Position numbers and translations under genes: made by a program. Below, piece by piece: positions 1 to 10,709 of a stretch of DNA of 64,000 nt. Location: contig NC_079245.1 in assembly GCF_028009165.1 (NCBI RefSeq), positions 558,001 through 622,000 of the forward strand, in the 5' to 3' direction. Each line of letters starts with the position of its first letter. The first letter of the stretch is position 1. The notes below the pieces were generated by a model. The model was not told the DNA's origin. It did no database searches and worked only from the letters and a program-made list of their open reading frames with translations. The stretch comes from Akanthomyces muscarius (Eukaryota; Ascomycota; Sordariomycetes; Hypocreales; Cordycipitaceae).

Positions 1-719
1 GCGCGCAGTGCAAGTTCCAGCCCGGACACTATCTCTACCTGCTGTCGTGCCAGCGCGTGTGCAAGGCCTGCCTCGTCGGGCGCACGCGTTTCCAGCCGCT
101 GCGGCCGGCACAGGTCGCCAAGGAGTTTGGCATGCACAGCCAGGATGTCCGTCGTCTGCCGCGGCTGCGCGTGCCCAAGTACTCGCCGCGCGCGAGGGCG
201 CTGCGCTGCGGCAGCGGCCGCGCCTGGCGGGCGGCGTCGGCGGGCAGGGCAAAGCAGCGCAACACCACCGGATGGCTGCTCATCGACCGCGAGGTGGCCC
301 TGCGGACGAGCCTGCAGCTCAAGTACGAAACGGGCGCCATTGACCGCCCGACATGGGAGCGCCAGACGAGCCGTGAGGTTGCGAAGCTCCACAGGGAGCG
401 GACGGCCCCGATGCAAGCGACGTCGTCGACGCTGACGCCGGAACGCGCCTACTCGGCGGCGGTACTGTTCCCGTGGTTTGACCGCAACACGCGGAATGTC
501 GGCCGTCCGGTGCTGTGCCGCGCGTGTCGCTTCGGCAACGCGCCCGCTTCGCAGTGGTATTATTGCCAAACGGGCGAAAAGGACCATTTCGACCACTACG
601 GACCCATCGTGAATGGAGCGCATGTGAAGCCTTCTATGAGTACAAGCAAGCCTTCTGCTCAGAAAAACGACCCTTCTGCTCAGAAGAAAAAGAGCTCTGG
701 CTGGAAGAACAAGAAGTAA
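1..719 (+). CDS. F-box-type protein, C-terminal part (5' cut by window edge)
   Basis: The frame beginning at base 3 is open from the window edge to a TAA at 717-719, so the true start lies upstream. The visible 238 or so residues begin with a Cys-x2-Cys-like patch (AQCKF, then SCQRVCKACL), run through a basic middle section and contain a second CxxC pair (LCRACRFGN) near the end. This layout matches the region after the F-box in a large family of fungal F-box proteins, which probably act as substrate adaptors of SCF ubiquitin ligases. The tail carries a short tandem repeat (PSAQK twice) and is lysine-rich. The F-box itself is not in the window, so the family call rests on recalled similarity. 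The gene converges on an F-box fragment at 978-1343. Confidence 0.6.
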   Translation, partial: AQCKFQPGHYLYLLSCQRVCKACLVGRTRFQPLRPAQVAKEFGMHSQDVRRLPRLRVPKYSPRARALRCGSGRAWRAASAGRAKQRNTTGWLLIDREVALRTSLQLKYETGAIDRPTWERQTSREVAKLHRERTAPMQATSSTLTPERAYSAAVLFPWFDRNTRNVGRPVLCRACRFGNAPASQWYYCQTGEKDHFDHYGPIVNGAHVKPSMSTSKPSAQKNDPSAQKKKSSGWKNKK

Positions 720-977
720 TGTGCCTCCTAACAGGTAATATTGGGTGGGCATCGAGGGCCAGACGATTGCACTACCAGTCGGCGCAACGGGGTAGACACA
801 TCATCTTCTATAGTTTTTTGAGCGGGGGGGGGGCGTTTACTCATACCGTGTAGAGCTGTGCGGTTCAAGGGCTGCTTATTAGTATGTATTTGCCCATGGG
901 CTTAGCATGTCATTTAACATTTTAGTTATGGACCTGGATGCGCCTCTCACGTGCTCTACAAACCCAGGAGTAATTGA

Positions 978-1343
978 TCAAGCGCCATCGTCTTCTACCT
1001 GGTACACGCCCTCGTAAAGCTCCGAGCATGTGATGAATTGGCCAGCCCTTGCGGGCCATATGGCTTGGATGACCAAATTCCGTTTGCCGAATAGGGCACG
1101 GAGCTTTGGAAGACTTCCGACGGCCCGTTTCATGCCTTTGCTAACGCAATCGAGGTACGTAAGACTGGCAATGTCCAGTTGCTGAAGGATGTGCTGGAGA
1201 ATTTCGAGGGGCAGGACGCCGAGGGTACCGACGTCGGTTTGAATTTGGAAGGCTTCGGTGTCTGGCCATTTAAACAGTCCAACTTGTGAGTTGGAAAGTG
1301 GTTTCGGGCGGGATTTCCAAGGTATACGACCCTGTAGATCCAT
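978..1343 (-). CDS. Short F-box protein or truncated F-box paralog
   Basis: A 121-residue ORF. Residues about 42-85 form a clear F-box: LGVLPLEILQHILQQLDI followed by the typical hydrophobic/Cys-Val-Ser-Lys stretch. The protein then stops (VEDDGA) just after a segment ending ITCSELYE. In the fungal family this segment normally leads into the Cys-rich region seen in the gene at 1-719. The ORF therefore looks like the front half of the same kind of protein, on the opposite strand and without its back half. It could be a degenerate duplicate, one piece of a gene broken by an inversion, or a genuine small F-box protein. No introns are evident. Confidence 0.55.
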   Translation of the reverse strand: MDLQGRIPWKSRPKPLSNSQVGLFKWPDTEAFQIQTDVGTLGVLPLEILQHILQQLDIASLTYLDCVSKGMKRAVGSLPKLRALFGKRNLVIQAIWPARAGQFITCSELYEGVYQVEDDGA

Positions 1344-2091
1344 CTTGCCCGAGTTCCTAGTGGATAGTGAGTCAACACCTCCTAGTACTCGATTGAATGC
1401 GGAAAGGTAAGATGCGCTTCGTGACAGTGGGAATAGGCGTGCCTAGTCATGGAAAGTAGAAAAACGTGATGATGGAGAAAATAGGGCTCGGAAGCCAGGT
1501 AGAGAGTTTCAGCTCTTAGATTGGCGCCGTGAATTTCCGCCGGCTGTTCTTGAAACAGCACAGTGAATGCCAGCAAGATGATGAGGCGGAAATCGAAATG
1601 AATGCAGTCACTGTAGGAAGCTTTGCAGGATAGATGCTGTCAGTCAGGTGCCACGTGCTATTATTCTCTGCTAGCCCTCAAACAATCATTTCTTCCCCCT
1701 CAGTCAAATGGCGGTGCTGCATTTTCTAGCCACCACAGTCACGACTGACGGCACCTCTTCTGATGCTATTGTAAATCTATGCCAGCAACTATAAATAATT
1801 ACATTCACCTACAGGTGTCACTGCCGCCTATTTCCAGAATGTCTTTGCCATTCTACAGTATCGAGGACCTGTGATCAGTGAAGTAGATCATTTAACTCTG
1901 CAATTGCGCCGGAAGTGAGTGCTGATTTTAACCACGCATTGGCGGTCGCTTTTACGAAGCCGGCACGGCGAACACTGGCGGCATCCTTCTTTTGCCAGCT
2001 GCACCGCCACCGCGACTTTGACGAATCCTATCGCGCTTCACGGTTGGAATAGTTGTTCAACAAACAAGATAGCCCAGATGCAAAAGAGAAA
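1344..2091. other. Intergenic, no gene seen
   Basis: About 750 bases of AT-richer DNA between the F-box fragment and the start of the SPO22 N-terminal half. It should hold the promoters of both. A 64-codon ORF on the minus strand (1382-1576) has no recognisable features and I do not call it. Confidence 0.4.
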
Positions 2092-3243
2092 ATGAACGTG
2101 ATATCATCTGCCAAAGAAACACTTTCGCCTGCGGCTGTAGGGGCCAAGGCCACGGCGCCACTCCTCCGTGAGTGCTTGCGAGACGGCCGTCGGCGGTAGC
2201 TTACTCTTCTTACGACAGACTTTGCCATCGAACTCGAATCGTCTACAGCTACGAGCAAGCCAATCGATCCCTCCAATCTCGAACACTATACTCTGCGGGC
2301 AAACGATCCGAGCAAATTCCCCGTCGGGGCGCTGGATCAAGACACAGCCCATCAGCTGGAGAGCGTCGGGCGACGACTGTGGAACACCTTTCTACGAAAG
2401 CAAAATTGTACTGTCGAAACACACAGTCAATCATCACAGCACCAGTTTTATTTACGCGCAAGGCTTTTTGGCTACCTGCTTCTGGGAATCGGTTTGCTGG
2501 GGCGTCCCGATGCAAACGCCGACCAGTCTGCCCCATACCTGACACGGCTGGGCCTTGCCCTATCCAAAGTCTGCATCAATCAGTCAGACCTGGAGTCTGC
2601 ACGAATCGCACTGCAAAAGGTCACTGAATATCTGCCGTCCAGCCTATGCGAGACTGCTCCAGGAAATGGCGATGGTCCGGCCAGCAGCCACGCTGACTAT
2701 GCGAGCTACTACGTTCTGCGAATCGCCCTGGTACGTGCAGTCTGCTTGAAACTGCAAGCGTAATCTCACTAACACTTTCAGTCGTGGAAGGACGACCGCC
2801 TCGATCTTGCAGAGCACATGTACAGCAAAGCCACGCAGCATACTCCCTACATCGACACCGGCACCCGGACGACTCTTGTGCATGTCCTCATGCATATTGG
2901 GAACAGCTTCAGCTTCAAATCGAATCTCGCGGCAGCCGTGCCTTGGTTTCGACGCGCTGCAGCAGATTCCTCCGTAACCCTCCAAGAAAGAAGCACCATG
3001 AGTACTGAACACCTCATACTGCACGAACAAACAAGGCTGACAGCGCTCAGTAGCCTGGTTCGATGTCTCGCAGGGCTGAAATCGCGTGAGTCACTAGAGG
3101 AAGCGGATCATGTGGTAACGCTTGCGCAAGAAGAATTTAGAGAGCGACGAGTCGAGGTGCTGGAGATGCTGGTCCTGGTGCAGTTGGCGGACGGGAAGGC
3201 GGGCGATGCTCTGACAGAATTATTAGCGGTTCTGCTGCCTTGA
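2092..3243 (+). pseudogene. spo22: SPO22/ZIP4-like meiosis protein, N-terminal half (separated from its C-terminal half)
   Basis: Predicted exons are 2092-2167, 2219-2730 and 2782-3243, giving 349 residues. The introns have GTGAGT...CAG and GTACGT...CAG ends and keep phase. The protein is helical and TPR-like: a LESVGRRLWNTFLRK segment, repeated helix pairs (LTRLGLALSKVCINQSDLE) and, across the second intron, RIALSWKDDRLDLAEHMYSK. This layout is typical of the first part of fungal SPO22/ZIP4, a TPR scaffold of the synapsis initiation (ZMM) complex that promotes meiotic crossovers. The frame ends at TGA 3241-3243, well short of the usual 900-1000 residues. The matching C-terminal half starts at 5596. 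The first exon is the least certain part. The two halves could be one broken gene, or one gene with an unusually long intron holding a nested gene. Confidence 0.6.
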
Positions 3244-4607
3244 AACATCTGCGCATGCCATGATCTCGCCATCAGTGAAGCCTGGCACTGCATGTCTATA
3301 TCAAGACACGATCTTCAACAGGCTGCGGAAGCGACAAGAAAATAAATCGAAAAGTACAACTTAGCTTCAGGTGAGGGGGCTTACACATTTCGGCTTACAC
3401 AAGTGCGGCTAGGCTACCCAAAGGATTCAAGGCTAGCAGATATATTCAATTCTGGACCGCGGCACTTTACCCGCAGCGGATCTCTCCCATCTGAATTGGG
3501 CATCGACCGAGCTCTTTGGGCATATACAAACAAGGCGCGATGGAAGTTAGGGCGACTATCACCGCCGTGGGATGCACAGCTCACACGGGAGAATTGATAA
3601 AAACTCCGATACGATTAGGAAAAGACACGTGGCACCATTGCACCGATCCCATGTAGAATTGCAGCTCGAAATCGATATATTTTACTTGCAACCCTATTTT
3701 GTCGATGGAAGGGCGAAATCCTGCCTTGTTCGCCTAGTTGCTGATGCTCACCAGGCTGCGCGAACGGTCTCGAATAGTTACTCCGTATACGGCGCAGGAT
3801 GCATCGCAGGATGCATCGCAGGCGGGGCTTCTCCCTATTGGTTTTCTCTGCCAAGCCTCTTGGAACCCTAGTCCGTCGTTCCTTTATACCATCCAGAAAT
3901 TTGCCTTTATGCGCTGTGCCCTGATGGGCCGATGTCGAGCGGGCTAGTGTCGAGCCATTACACCCAACGAGGCAACTGCCAAGATTTGGCCGCCAATCAG
4001 CAACCAGATGCAGTATATCTGCTACAAGATGCGCAAACAGCATCGGATGATGCAGTATTGCTCTGCCGGTATACGCCTTCCGGGGTTGGTGTCGATCAGC
4101 GACATGGTATATTTGGTGGGATCGGCAGGATGGAAACGTTCGAGAGGGCAAACTTCAAAGAAAACAACGCAGTCCTTAATTTGAAAGGCTGCCGACAGGC
4201 CCGCCACGACGTTTGAGCAAAGTTTCAACGCTAGTGGCCTTGTGGAGTGCGTTTTTATGCGCCGTGCCTGGATGATCCACGCCGCCGCGCTCACATAAGA
4301 CGAATGTGTCCGGAGGATTCCCAGTGCATATGCGGACTAACTATAACGCCACCATACCACTCCCGCGGGTACATTCTAATTTCTCGCAGGATTCTCGGAG
4401 GCGATGGACTGCATCAAGTACATTGGTAGTATTCTACCGGGGTGCGGTCTAGACTCCATGGACGCCATCACGGTGTAAGCTGTTCTCATGAGCCTGTTGA
4501 GGAGTTGGAATTGTATAAAAAGATGTCGATTTTCCCACCAGAATGGAAAGAATTTCAACATCAACCAAGCTCTACTTCCACCTATCAGCTTACACATCAC
4601 TCTCAAA
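3244..4607. other. Non-coding segment inside the split SPO22 locus, upstream of the CAP gene
   Basis: About 1.36 kb between the first SPO22 half and the CAP gene start. It contains a 12-bp unit (gcaggatgcatc) repeated about 2.3 times near 3795-3825 and a TATA box at 4514-4520. A minus-strand stretch near 4040-4200 translates to plausible-looking protein, but I cannot assign it. Otherwise nothing is recognised. Confidence 0.4.
4514..4520 (+). promoter_or_regulatory. TATA box of the CAP gene
   Basis: TATAAAA lies 88 bases before the CAP gene ATG, a normal distance for a strongly regulated fungal gene encoding a secreted protein. Assigned by position only. Confidence 0.5.
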
Positions 4608-5245
4608 ATGATTGCCGACGTTTTCTCCAAGGCTGCCGTTCTGGCGCTCGCCGCCGTGGCCTCTGCTTCGCCCGTCTCGGTCGAGGCCCGCGACATTGAG
4701 GCCCGCGAGCACGACGACTTCAAGAACCAGATGCTCGCCGCACACAACTGGTACCGCGGACAGCACTCAGCCGCTCCTCTGCAGTGGGACAACAACCTCG
4801 CCAACAATGCGCACGCCTGGGCTGCCAGATGCTCCGAGAACCCTCGCCACCAGGTAATTATCCCAGCGCCGCCACTTCAAACCCCCACATTCAGAATACG
4901 TTGCTGACAATGTTTGTGTAATAGCCCAACGACCCGCACGGTGAAAATATCGCCTGGGGCGGCGGCTGGTCTTCCTCTTACGGCTGGGCCAACCTCTGGG
5001 GCCACGAGCGCACCCAGTACAACTTCAACCAGCCCGGCTTCAACGGCAACACGGGTCACTTCACCCAGCTTGTGTGGAAGAGCACCAAGCGCGTCGGCTG
5101 TGGTTGGGCCAAGTGCGCCTACGGCAACAACGTCGTCTGCGAGTACGACCCTGCGGGCAACATCGTCGGCAACAACAACAAGTACTTCAAGGACAATGTC
5201 GGCCGCCAGACCAAGGGCAACCCCAACGACCAGTACCACCCTTAG
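4608..5245 (+). CDS. Secreted CAP-superfamily (SCP/PR-1-like) protein
   Basis: Two exons, 4608-4853 and 4925-5245, joined in phase 0 across a 71-nt intron (GTAATT...TAG), give 188 residues. The N-terminus is a signal peptide (hydrophobic AAVLALAAVASAS followed by a propeptide-like acidic/basic stretch). The CAP domain fills the rest: AHNWYRGQH with its conserved His, HGENIAWGGG with the conserved Glu, the CAP signature GHFTQLVWKSTKRVGC and the second signature around VCEYDPAGN. Fungal CAP proteins are secreted, some bind sterols or lipids, and several act in host interaction. The protein should be extracellular. It has its own TATA box and lies between the two halves of SPO22, in the same orientation. 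The family call is firm, the specific role unknown. Confidence 0.92.
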
Positions 5246-5595
5246 ACATGGAGCAAGGTTTAGAATGGTGAGAGTTGCTAGTTGGTTTGGCAGGTGTGCA
5301 TTGTATATAGCTGTTTGCACTCGATGCTTGTACATAGATCAAAAATCAAGGTATCTTATCCCGATACCGACCGCATTTGAGAATATGAAATTGTGATCAT
5401 ACAGTGTAAAGTGATAATGCACCTTGGGAACGCATGCTCGGCAATGGCAAGATGCGATGGCTGAGTCATCCACCAAGATCCTCCAACCTGCAGCATCGAT
5501 CTTGTTTGGAGGCCATGATACCAAATTGTTCGAAAACATGTCGATAGTATAAACAAGCTTGATTCGTATACACCCGCACCCGCACTGGGACAAAG
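5246..5595. other. 3' flank of CAP gene up to the second SPO22 half
   Basis: About 350 bases without a recognisable gene. It should contain the CAP 3'UTR. I looked for the missing central SPO22 residues in all three plus frames and found nothing convincing. A TGA stop at about 5569-5571 lies in frame just before the second half. Confidence 0.4.
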
Positions 5596-7625
5596 ATGAG
5601 TGAACATCTTCTCCAGCCTCGCCACCGCGAGATCCTCGACAGCACCGTGCTCATGCAGCTGCAAACGCTCCTCCAGCATCCCAAACAAGAAGCCATCTGG
5701 GACTCCTTCCACCTCCTCGACTGCGTCCATTTCCACGCCACCAACCTATCCCCTTCAACCTCCCAAGCCATCCACGCGGTTCGTCCAAGTTCCCTCTCCC
5801 ATCTTCCCTTCCCAAGCTCACGCGCCAGTGATCTAGGCACTATGGACCTTGATTCAGTCCTTGCACGAGGCGAAGAAATACGACCAAGCCATACCGTGGT
5901 GCCAGCTCGCCCTCCACCCATCCCTCACCACTAGCTGTCCCGCGTCCAACCCCGGCAAGTTCCTCCGCCGAATCCTCTCCGCGCACATCTCCCTCGACGA
6001 CGTCCCCTCCGCGCTCGCTCTCGTCGACACCCTCCCCGATGCCACCCGCAACGACCTCGTCACGCAGTTCCTCCTCTTCCGCCTCGCTATCCGGACATGG
6101 AACCAGCCACTCGCGCAGCGATGTCTCCAGTTCTTGGCCACGCAAAGCGGTGGGGAGGGCAGGGCGCGCGACGCGCTGTATGCGTGCGTGCGGGAGGCGC
6201 AGCGCGCCGGCGATCGGCTGTGTACCGTGGCGGCGCTGACGGCGGCGGCGGCGACGTGGAAGGATGAGGTGGTCGTGCCGGCGAATGTGCCGGCGTTGCT
6301 GCGCTGCGCTATTCGGCTGCTGCAGATGCTCGCTGCCGAGGAGGCGCAGGTCGCCGAGCCCTCATTCGGCGTGGCCAGCAGCAACTCTACGGCGGATGAA
6401 ATGGTAAAGCTATTTAATACAGGTGACGTGGTATAACTCATTGTGAACATGTCTGCAGGGCTTACACGTGGACATTGTAGCGGCCGAGTTTGTCGCCAGC
6501 AACGCGCGCGACGAAAACGGCGACGCAGTCTTTCACGCCGCCGAGCTGCGCTGGTTCAGCACAAACGCATATAATTTCGGCGTCGTGCACTGCACGACGT
6601 GGGGGCCCGGGCGGCTCGCGTCTTTATTCAAGAGCTGTCTCGTCTTTACGCAAGCGCTCTTCTCCAGCGAAGCAGACACAACCGACGACTCCGCAGACTC
6701 TGATTTCACGATTCTTCGATGTCACTTTATCCTCGCTTCGCTGTACATATCTGAAGCCCGAATCATCAAGAATGAGCATACATCGAGTCTGTATGCCGAT
6801 GTAGAGCAGCACACGATGGCATTTACAAAGCTCTTCGTGTCGAGTTGCGGCGCCGCCGTAGATCAATACCACGATTTGCTCCAAAAGCTTGGTATTCTTT
6901 GCGTTTTCCAATTCGAAGCTCTTTTATTCCGGCACTCCTACAAAAATCTCCCGTGCATCATAACGCAGGCCCGCCTCTGCAACGACGCCAACGTCCTGAA
7001 AGCGCTCGGCGGCTGTCTCATCCAGAGCGAGGCACCTGTCCAGAGTACGTCTGCTCTCTTCCCCGAGACCCATGCTCGCGGTTAAGCGCGAGCTAATGAG
7101 ACGCACTGTAGTAAAGAGCACCCTACTCAAATCGATCATCAATGAGACTTTTACCGTGGAAGACTTCAAGAGTGATCGGCTCGCGCAGTACCTCCGATGT
7201 ATAGTGCAAGCGCTTCTGCCCATGGCGGACGATGGCGCGGCGCGGGAGGTTCTCGACCAGGCGATCCAAGTCGCCGAGGAAGCAAAACAGGTATGGCCAA
7301 ACAAAATTTCTTTTATGCTTCATCTGTGCGTAGAGTCAGATCGTTTTGCAGGGGTATGGCGGTCTTGGCTTGCCACGTTCTAAATATGCATCTCCGACAG
7401 GTCAGCGTAGGGTTTCCCGCTGAAGAAGCCGAGTGGCTCGCGGCCGCCGCCTTTAATCACGGGCTCACCAAGTACGCCGCCCGGCAGGACATGGCGACCT
7501 GTCAGGCATGGGTAGACAGAGCCGTGGCAATGGCCCAGCATGCAGACGACAGTGGCAAACTTGCCGCCTCGATCCAGCAACGACGACAGACGCTACTGAA
7601 TTCCTCTCTCACAGGCACTTTGTAA
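5596..7625 (+). pseudogene. spo22: SPO22/ZIP4-like meiosis protein, C-terminal half
   Basis: Predicted exons are 5596-5778, 5837-6403, 6459-7044, 7112-7290 and 7401-7625, giving 579 residues with all phases consistent. The ATG at 5596 is simply the first in frame and is probably internal to the ancestral gene. The product is a run of TPR-like helix pairs: LWTLIQSLHEAKKYDQAIPW at the first splice junction, then DALYACVREAQRAGD, and near the C-terminus FPAEEAEWLAAAAFNHGL followed by a CQAWVDRAVAMAQ helix, the standard ending of fungal SPO22/ZIP4. Added to the first half the total is 928 residues, near normal family length, so only a short central piece is missing. The fourth intron (7291-7400) could instead be two smaller steps. 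Confidence 0.65.
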
Positions 7626-8249
7626 CCGGTTACCTCCACGGAGCAATTGCTAAACTTGATACGTACTGTTTCTCTTCTTCAACAAAGCAACCTTTTTGCC
7701 TCAATCGATATAGATACAAAGTTTTCAAATACGGAACCAAATATAACACCCCAAATCTTGTCTCAGCAGAGTAACAAAAGAGAATTCATCAATACATGCT
7801 GTCGTTAAACTTCGTGTCTGCAAGCTATGATAAAAAAAGAAGAAGAAAAAAGCAAACAGAAACCTTTGTAGGGTCCAATGTCCCATCTATGTCGTGTCCG
7901 AACTTTCTGTTGACTGAGCCAACCAAAAAATGACATCCAATGAAAGCTAACGCAGGAGGTACAAAAGTCGTCCTCGAGACACACACATTAAGCATGATGT
8001 GCTTGCGCTTTCGTCATACAGATCCAAAAGCAATAAATCGTATATGCACACTATTGACAATGTCCACAAATGACCAGTCCATGGGACTTGGCATGCTCGT
8101 ATTAACGAAAAAGAAAAAAGGTGTTCGGCTGGGCAGGTGTGTGATGCTGCGAAGCCTGCAAAAATATACAGAAAAGATGTAAAAAGGTGATGATGCCAAT
8201 TTCGCCAAGAATGTGTCAACAGCAACAGGCCAGATTTAAACTATACCCT
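7626..8249. other. Convergent 3' flanks, no gene seen
   Basis: About 620 AT-rich bases between the end of the SPO22 C-terminal half (+) and the end of the Zn2Cys6 gene (-). Probably the 3'UTRs and terminators of both. No coding signal. Confidence 0.45.
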
Positions 8250-10709
8250 CTAAATAATGTTGGCGATGCTCAAGCGGTCGTTGACTTTCTTCTGCACGAT
8301 CGGAGACGGGCTATGGTCAGCGCCACGTCCGTAATTGTGTTCCGACGTGAATCGGGGAGGCTCCGAATGTTTGGCATGATCAACTCCGGCTGATCCTGGA
8401 GACTCGCTCTTGATCTTATGTGCCGGCATTGGTGTCCACCCTGCATTGTGCGAAGTGAGAGACCTAACAGAGGATTCGAGATGAGGCCATCCACCCCATT
8501 CTCGTTGTTCGCGCTTGGTTAGGCCGGTGCGCTGCTCCGACTGGAAAATTGAGCTTGTTGGAGCTCCTGGGGGCAGCGGCGAGCTCGTCGCTGGTGGCTC
8601 AGATCGCTCAACCATGGTCCAAACCCAGGTTCTTGACGGTGCGGCTTGGGTGTCGGCAGATACATAGACCAAAAGCTCCTCATCTCTGGTAAGCGATAGA
8701 AGGAGAGCAGAGTTGTCAGCCTGAGCTCGGGATTGCGGAATCGAAGTGGAACCAGTAGTCCGGGCAATGTGGCTGGCGTGCTCCGCGCGTTTTGAATTGA
8801 GGACATTAACGAAAAAGGCGATATAACGTCCGCAAGGCGTCACTACATCGCGGAGTCCCTCGATGGAGCTGAGTGCTCGCGTGCAGGTGATTGCTTGGTC
8901 AAATTGCCCGGCCATCAGCAGGAACAAAGTGCAGCGAAACAGATGCGTCGCCAGTAGTGCCGTCGCTCCCTCGGCCGGAGCATTGGTTCTGGCAATCAGG
9001 GAAGCCGTCTCCATGGCAATATGCGTGCAGGCCTCTACAGCCGCGAATCGAGCTTCCGGGCTGCAGCTAGGAGCAAGGTTGTGTCTGTGCAACAACAGGC
9101 GGATGTGCAGTAAGTAAGCCAGCGGTGGCAAAAAGTGCGGAGCCAATGCCACTGTGCTCGAGGGATCGCAGGCTGGTGGAAATGTATTGAGACATTTGCG
9201 AAAGTGGCCGTCAAAGGCCGAAAGGTGCGCGGATGGGACTTTAGTGCTGTCAATGGCTTTCAAGACAGACGTGTACGACCGTACAACGTGAATGATTGCT
9301 AGCAGAGAATGTGTCAAAGGCTCGGCACCGTTAGGGACATGCATTCCGTTGTCGCGGACGTAATGATCATCCACCGCAGCCGGCAAACGCGCATCGCAGT
9401 CGGCGTCGTTGATTAAGCAAGGGTGGCCAAGCTCGGTCGACAAGGTCCGATCTAGCACATACATGGCCCACCAGGTTCGACAACGCATTTCACCCTCGAC
9501 GATGGGGAAGTTCTCAGTGTCAGTGTATAAACACAAATCCTGCCCGGCGCGGATAGCATTGCCCAGCCAGTTCCAGGCTGCCGACTTCAAATTCATTTCA
9601 TCCAAACAAATGGCAACGAGAACATAGGTGCGTGCGTCATCAAGCGTGAATGAATTGTTCCACGGGTCGACCAGGCTGCGAGCTGTGTCGAGCAGCTCAG
9701 CCACGCGCGTGGTCGAGGTCGGGGGATCGAGACTGAACAGAGCGCCAGCAGCCAAAACAGCGAAAAACATGGAAAGCCAGCCAGCAGGTGCCGGAGCGCG
9801 GGGGTTCCGGTACAAATCGTCCACCGTTGCGCGAAAGGTGGGCAGATGAATGATCGGGAACATGGTGTGAAGCGAATTGTAGTATGTGTGCAGGAGCTGA
9901 TCTGCCAAGGCTCTGGGTGGCAGTTCGGGGATGGCACACTCTCTCGGCTGACTCGACAAGTAGCGATGCATTTGAGGAGGCTTCCACACTCCTTTCGCTG
10001 CGCCGCGAAGGTTCAACCTCGCTCTGCTCAGTTCAGGCATTATCGGTCCGCGTCGCTTGGGTCGCGGTTCGGGGTCGATAACCGGCATCTGGTACAGCGA
10101 CTGGTCGCCATTCTCGCCCTCCATGTCCATGGAGACGTCTCGATCTTGGAGCATGCGCCGCAGTTGCGAATTGTCTCGCTTGACTCGTTCAATTTGTTTT
10201 TCGAGGTCTTGGACTTGCTTGATGGACGACATTCGTCGATTCGTCTCCTTGGTAAACTGGCATTTGACGTTGCGGCTCGAGCACTCTGAGCAGCTGGCAG
10301 TTTCCGTAGCGTCGCACTTGACCTTGCGCTCTCTGCAAGCATCGCAGCTGGGGTCTTTTCTTCGCTGGCGATATGCTCGCTTTTGCGCCTGGGGCCCGAG
10401 GCCGCCAGAGAGAGACATGCTGCTATGATGGCCCATCGAGTCGCTAGAGCCAATTGATTCGCGGCCCATCATGCCTGAAGGCACTGGCGAGTACGGCGGG
10501 AAGCCATGGTTGACAGAGGGTAGCGACGGCATGCCGCCGAGGTGCGGAGAGTGCGCAGTGAGCTGAGGCTGCCGGGAGCTATGGCTTATTACGCCAGTAT
10601 ACTGGGAATGTGGTCGCGGGGATGTGGCAGACGAGACGGACGAGGAATCGTACGATCGCGTCGAGAGATTCGGGGAGCGCGGGTATGAGCTGTGAATCGC
10701 CTCGGCCAT
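8250..10709 (-). CDS. Zn2Cys6 fungal transcription factor
   Basis: A single-exon gene of 819 residues. Residues 1-110 are Ser/Pro-rich and disordered. The Zn2Cys6 cluster has Cys at 122, 125, 132, 140, 143 and 150 (C-x2-C-x6-C-x7-C-x2-C-x6-C) and is preceded by a basic RAYRQRRKD segment. A leucine-rich coiled coil at about 160-190 should serve dimerisation. From about 270 to 520 lies the fungal-specific transcription factor domain (middle homology region), with helices such as LADQLLHTYYNSLHTMFPII and CRTWWAMYVLDR. The tail is Ser/Pro-rich. It should be a nuclear, sequence-specific regulator. I do not recognise its target pathway. About 10 kb of gene-free DNA lies upstream, unusual in this window and compatible with complex regulation. 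The zinc cluster and intact ORF are certain. Confidence 0.93.
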   Translation of the reverse strand: MAEAIHSSYPRSPNLSTRSYDSSSVSSATSPRPHSQYTGVISHSSRQPQLTAHSPHLGGMPSLPSVNHGFPPYSPVPSGMMGRESIGSSDSMGHHSSMSLSGGLGPQAQKRAYRQRRKDPSCDACRERKVKCDATETASCSECSSRNVKCQFTKETNRRMSSIKQVQDLEKQIERVKRDNSQLRRMLQDRDVSMDMEGENGDQSLYQMPVIDPEPRPKRRGPIMPELSRARLNLRGAAKGVWKPPQMHRYLSSQPRECAIPELPPRALADQLLHTYYNSLHTMFPIIHLPTFRATVDDLYRNPRAPAPAGWLSMFFAVLAAGALFSLDPPTSTTRVAELLDTARSLVDPWNNSFTLDDARTYVLVAICLDEMNLKSAAWNWLGNAIRAGQDLCLYTDTENFPIVEGEMRCRTWWAMYVLDRTLSTELGHPCLINDADCDARLPAAVDDHYVRDNGMHVPNGAEPLTHSLLAIIHVVRSYTSVLKAIDSTKVPSAHLSAFDGHFRKCLNTFPPACDPSSTVALAPHFLPPLAYLLHIRLLLHRHNLAPSCSPEARFAAVEACTHIAMETASLIARTNAPAEGATALLATHLFRCTLFLLMAGQFDQAITCTRALSSIEGLRDVVTPCGRYIAFFVNVLNSKRAEHASHIARTTGSTSIPQSRAQADNSALLLSLTRDEELLVYVSADTQAAPSRTWVWTMVERSEPPATSSPLPPGAPTSSIFQSEQRTGLTKREQREWGGWPHLESSVRSLTSHNAGWTPMPAHKIKSESPGSAGVDHAKHSEPPRFTSEHNYGRGADHSPSPIVQKKVNDRLSIANII

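Noticed and set aside
3615..4151. Minus-strand ORF of 178 codons in the SPO22 gap
   Set aside because: Its composition is Arg/His-rich and it includes the 12-bp repeat. No domain is recognised.
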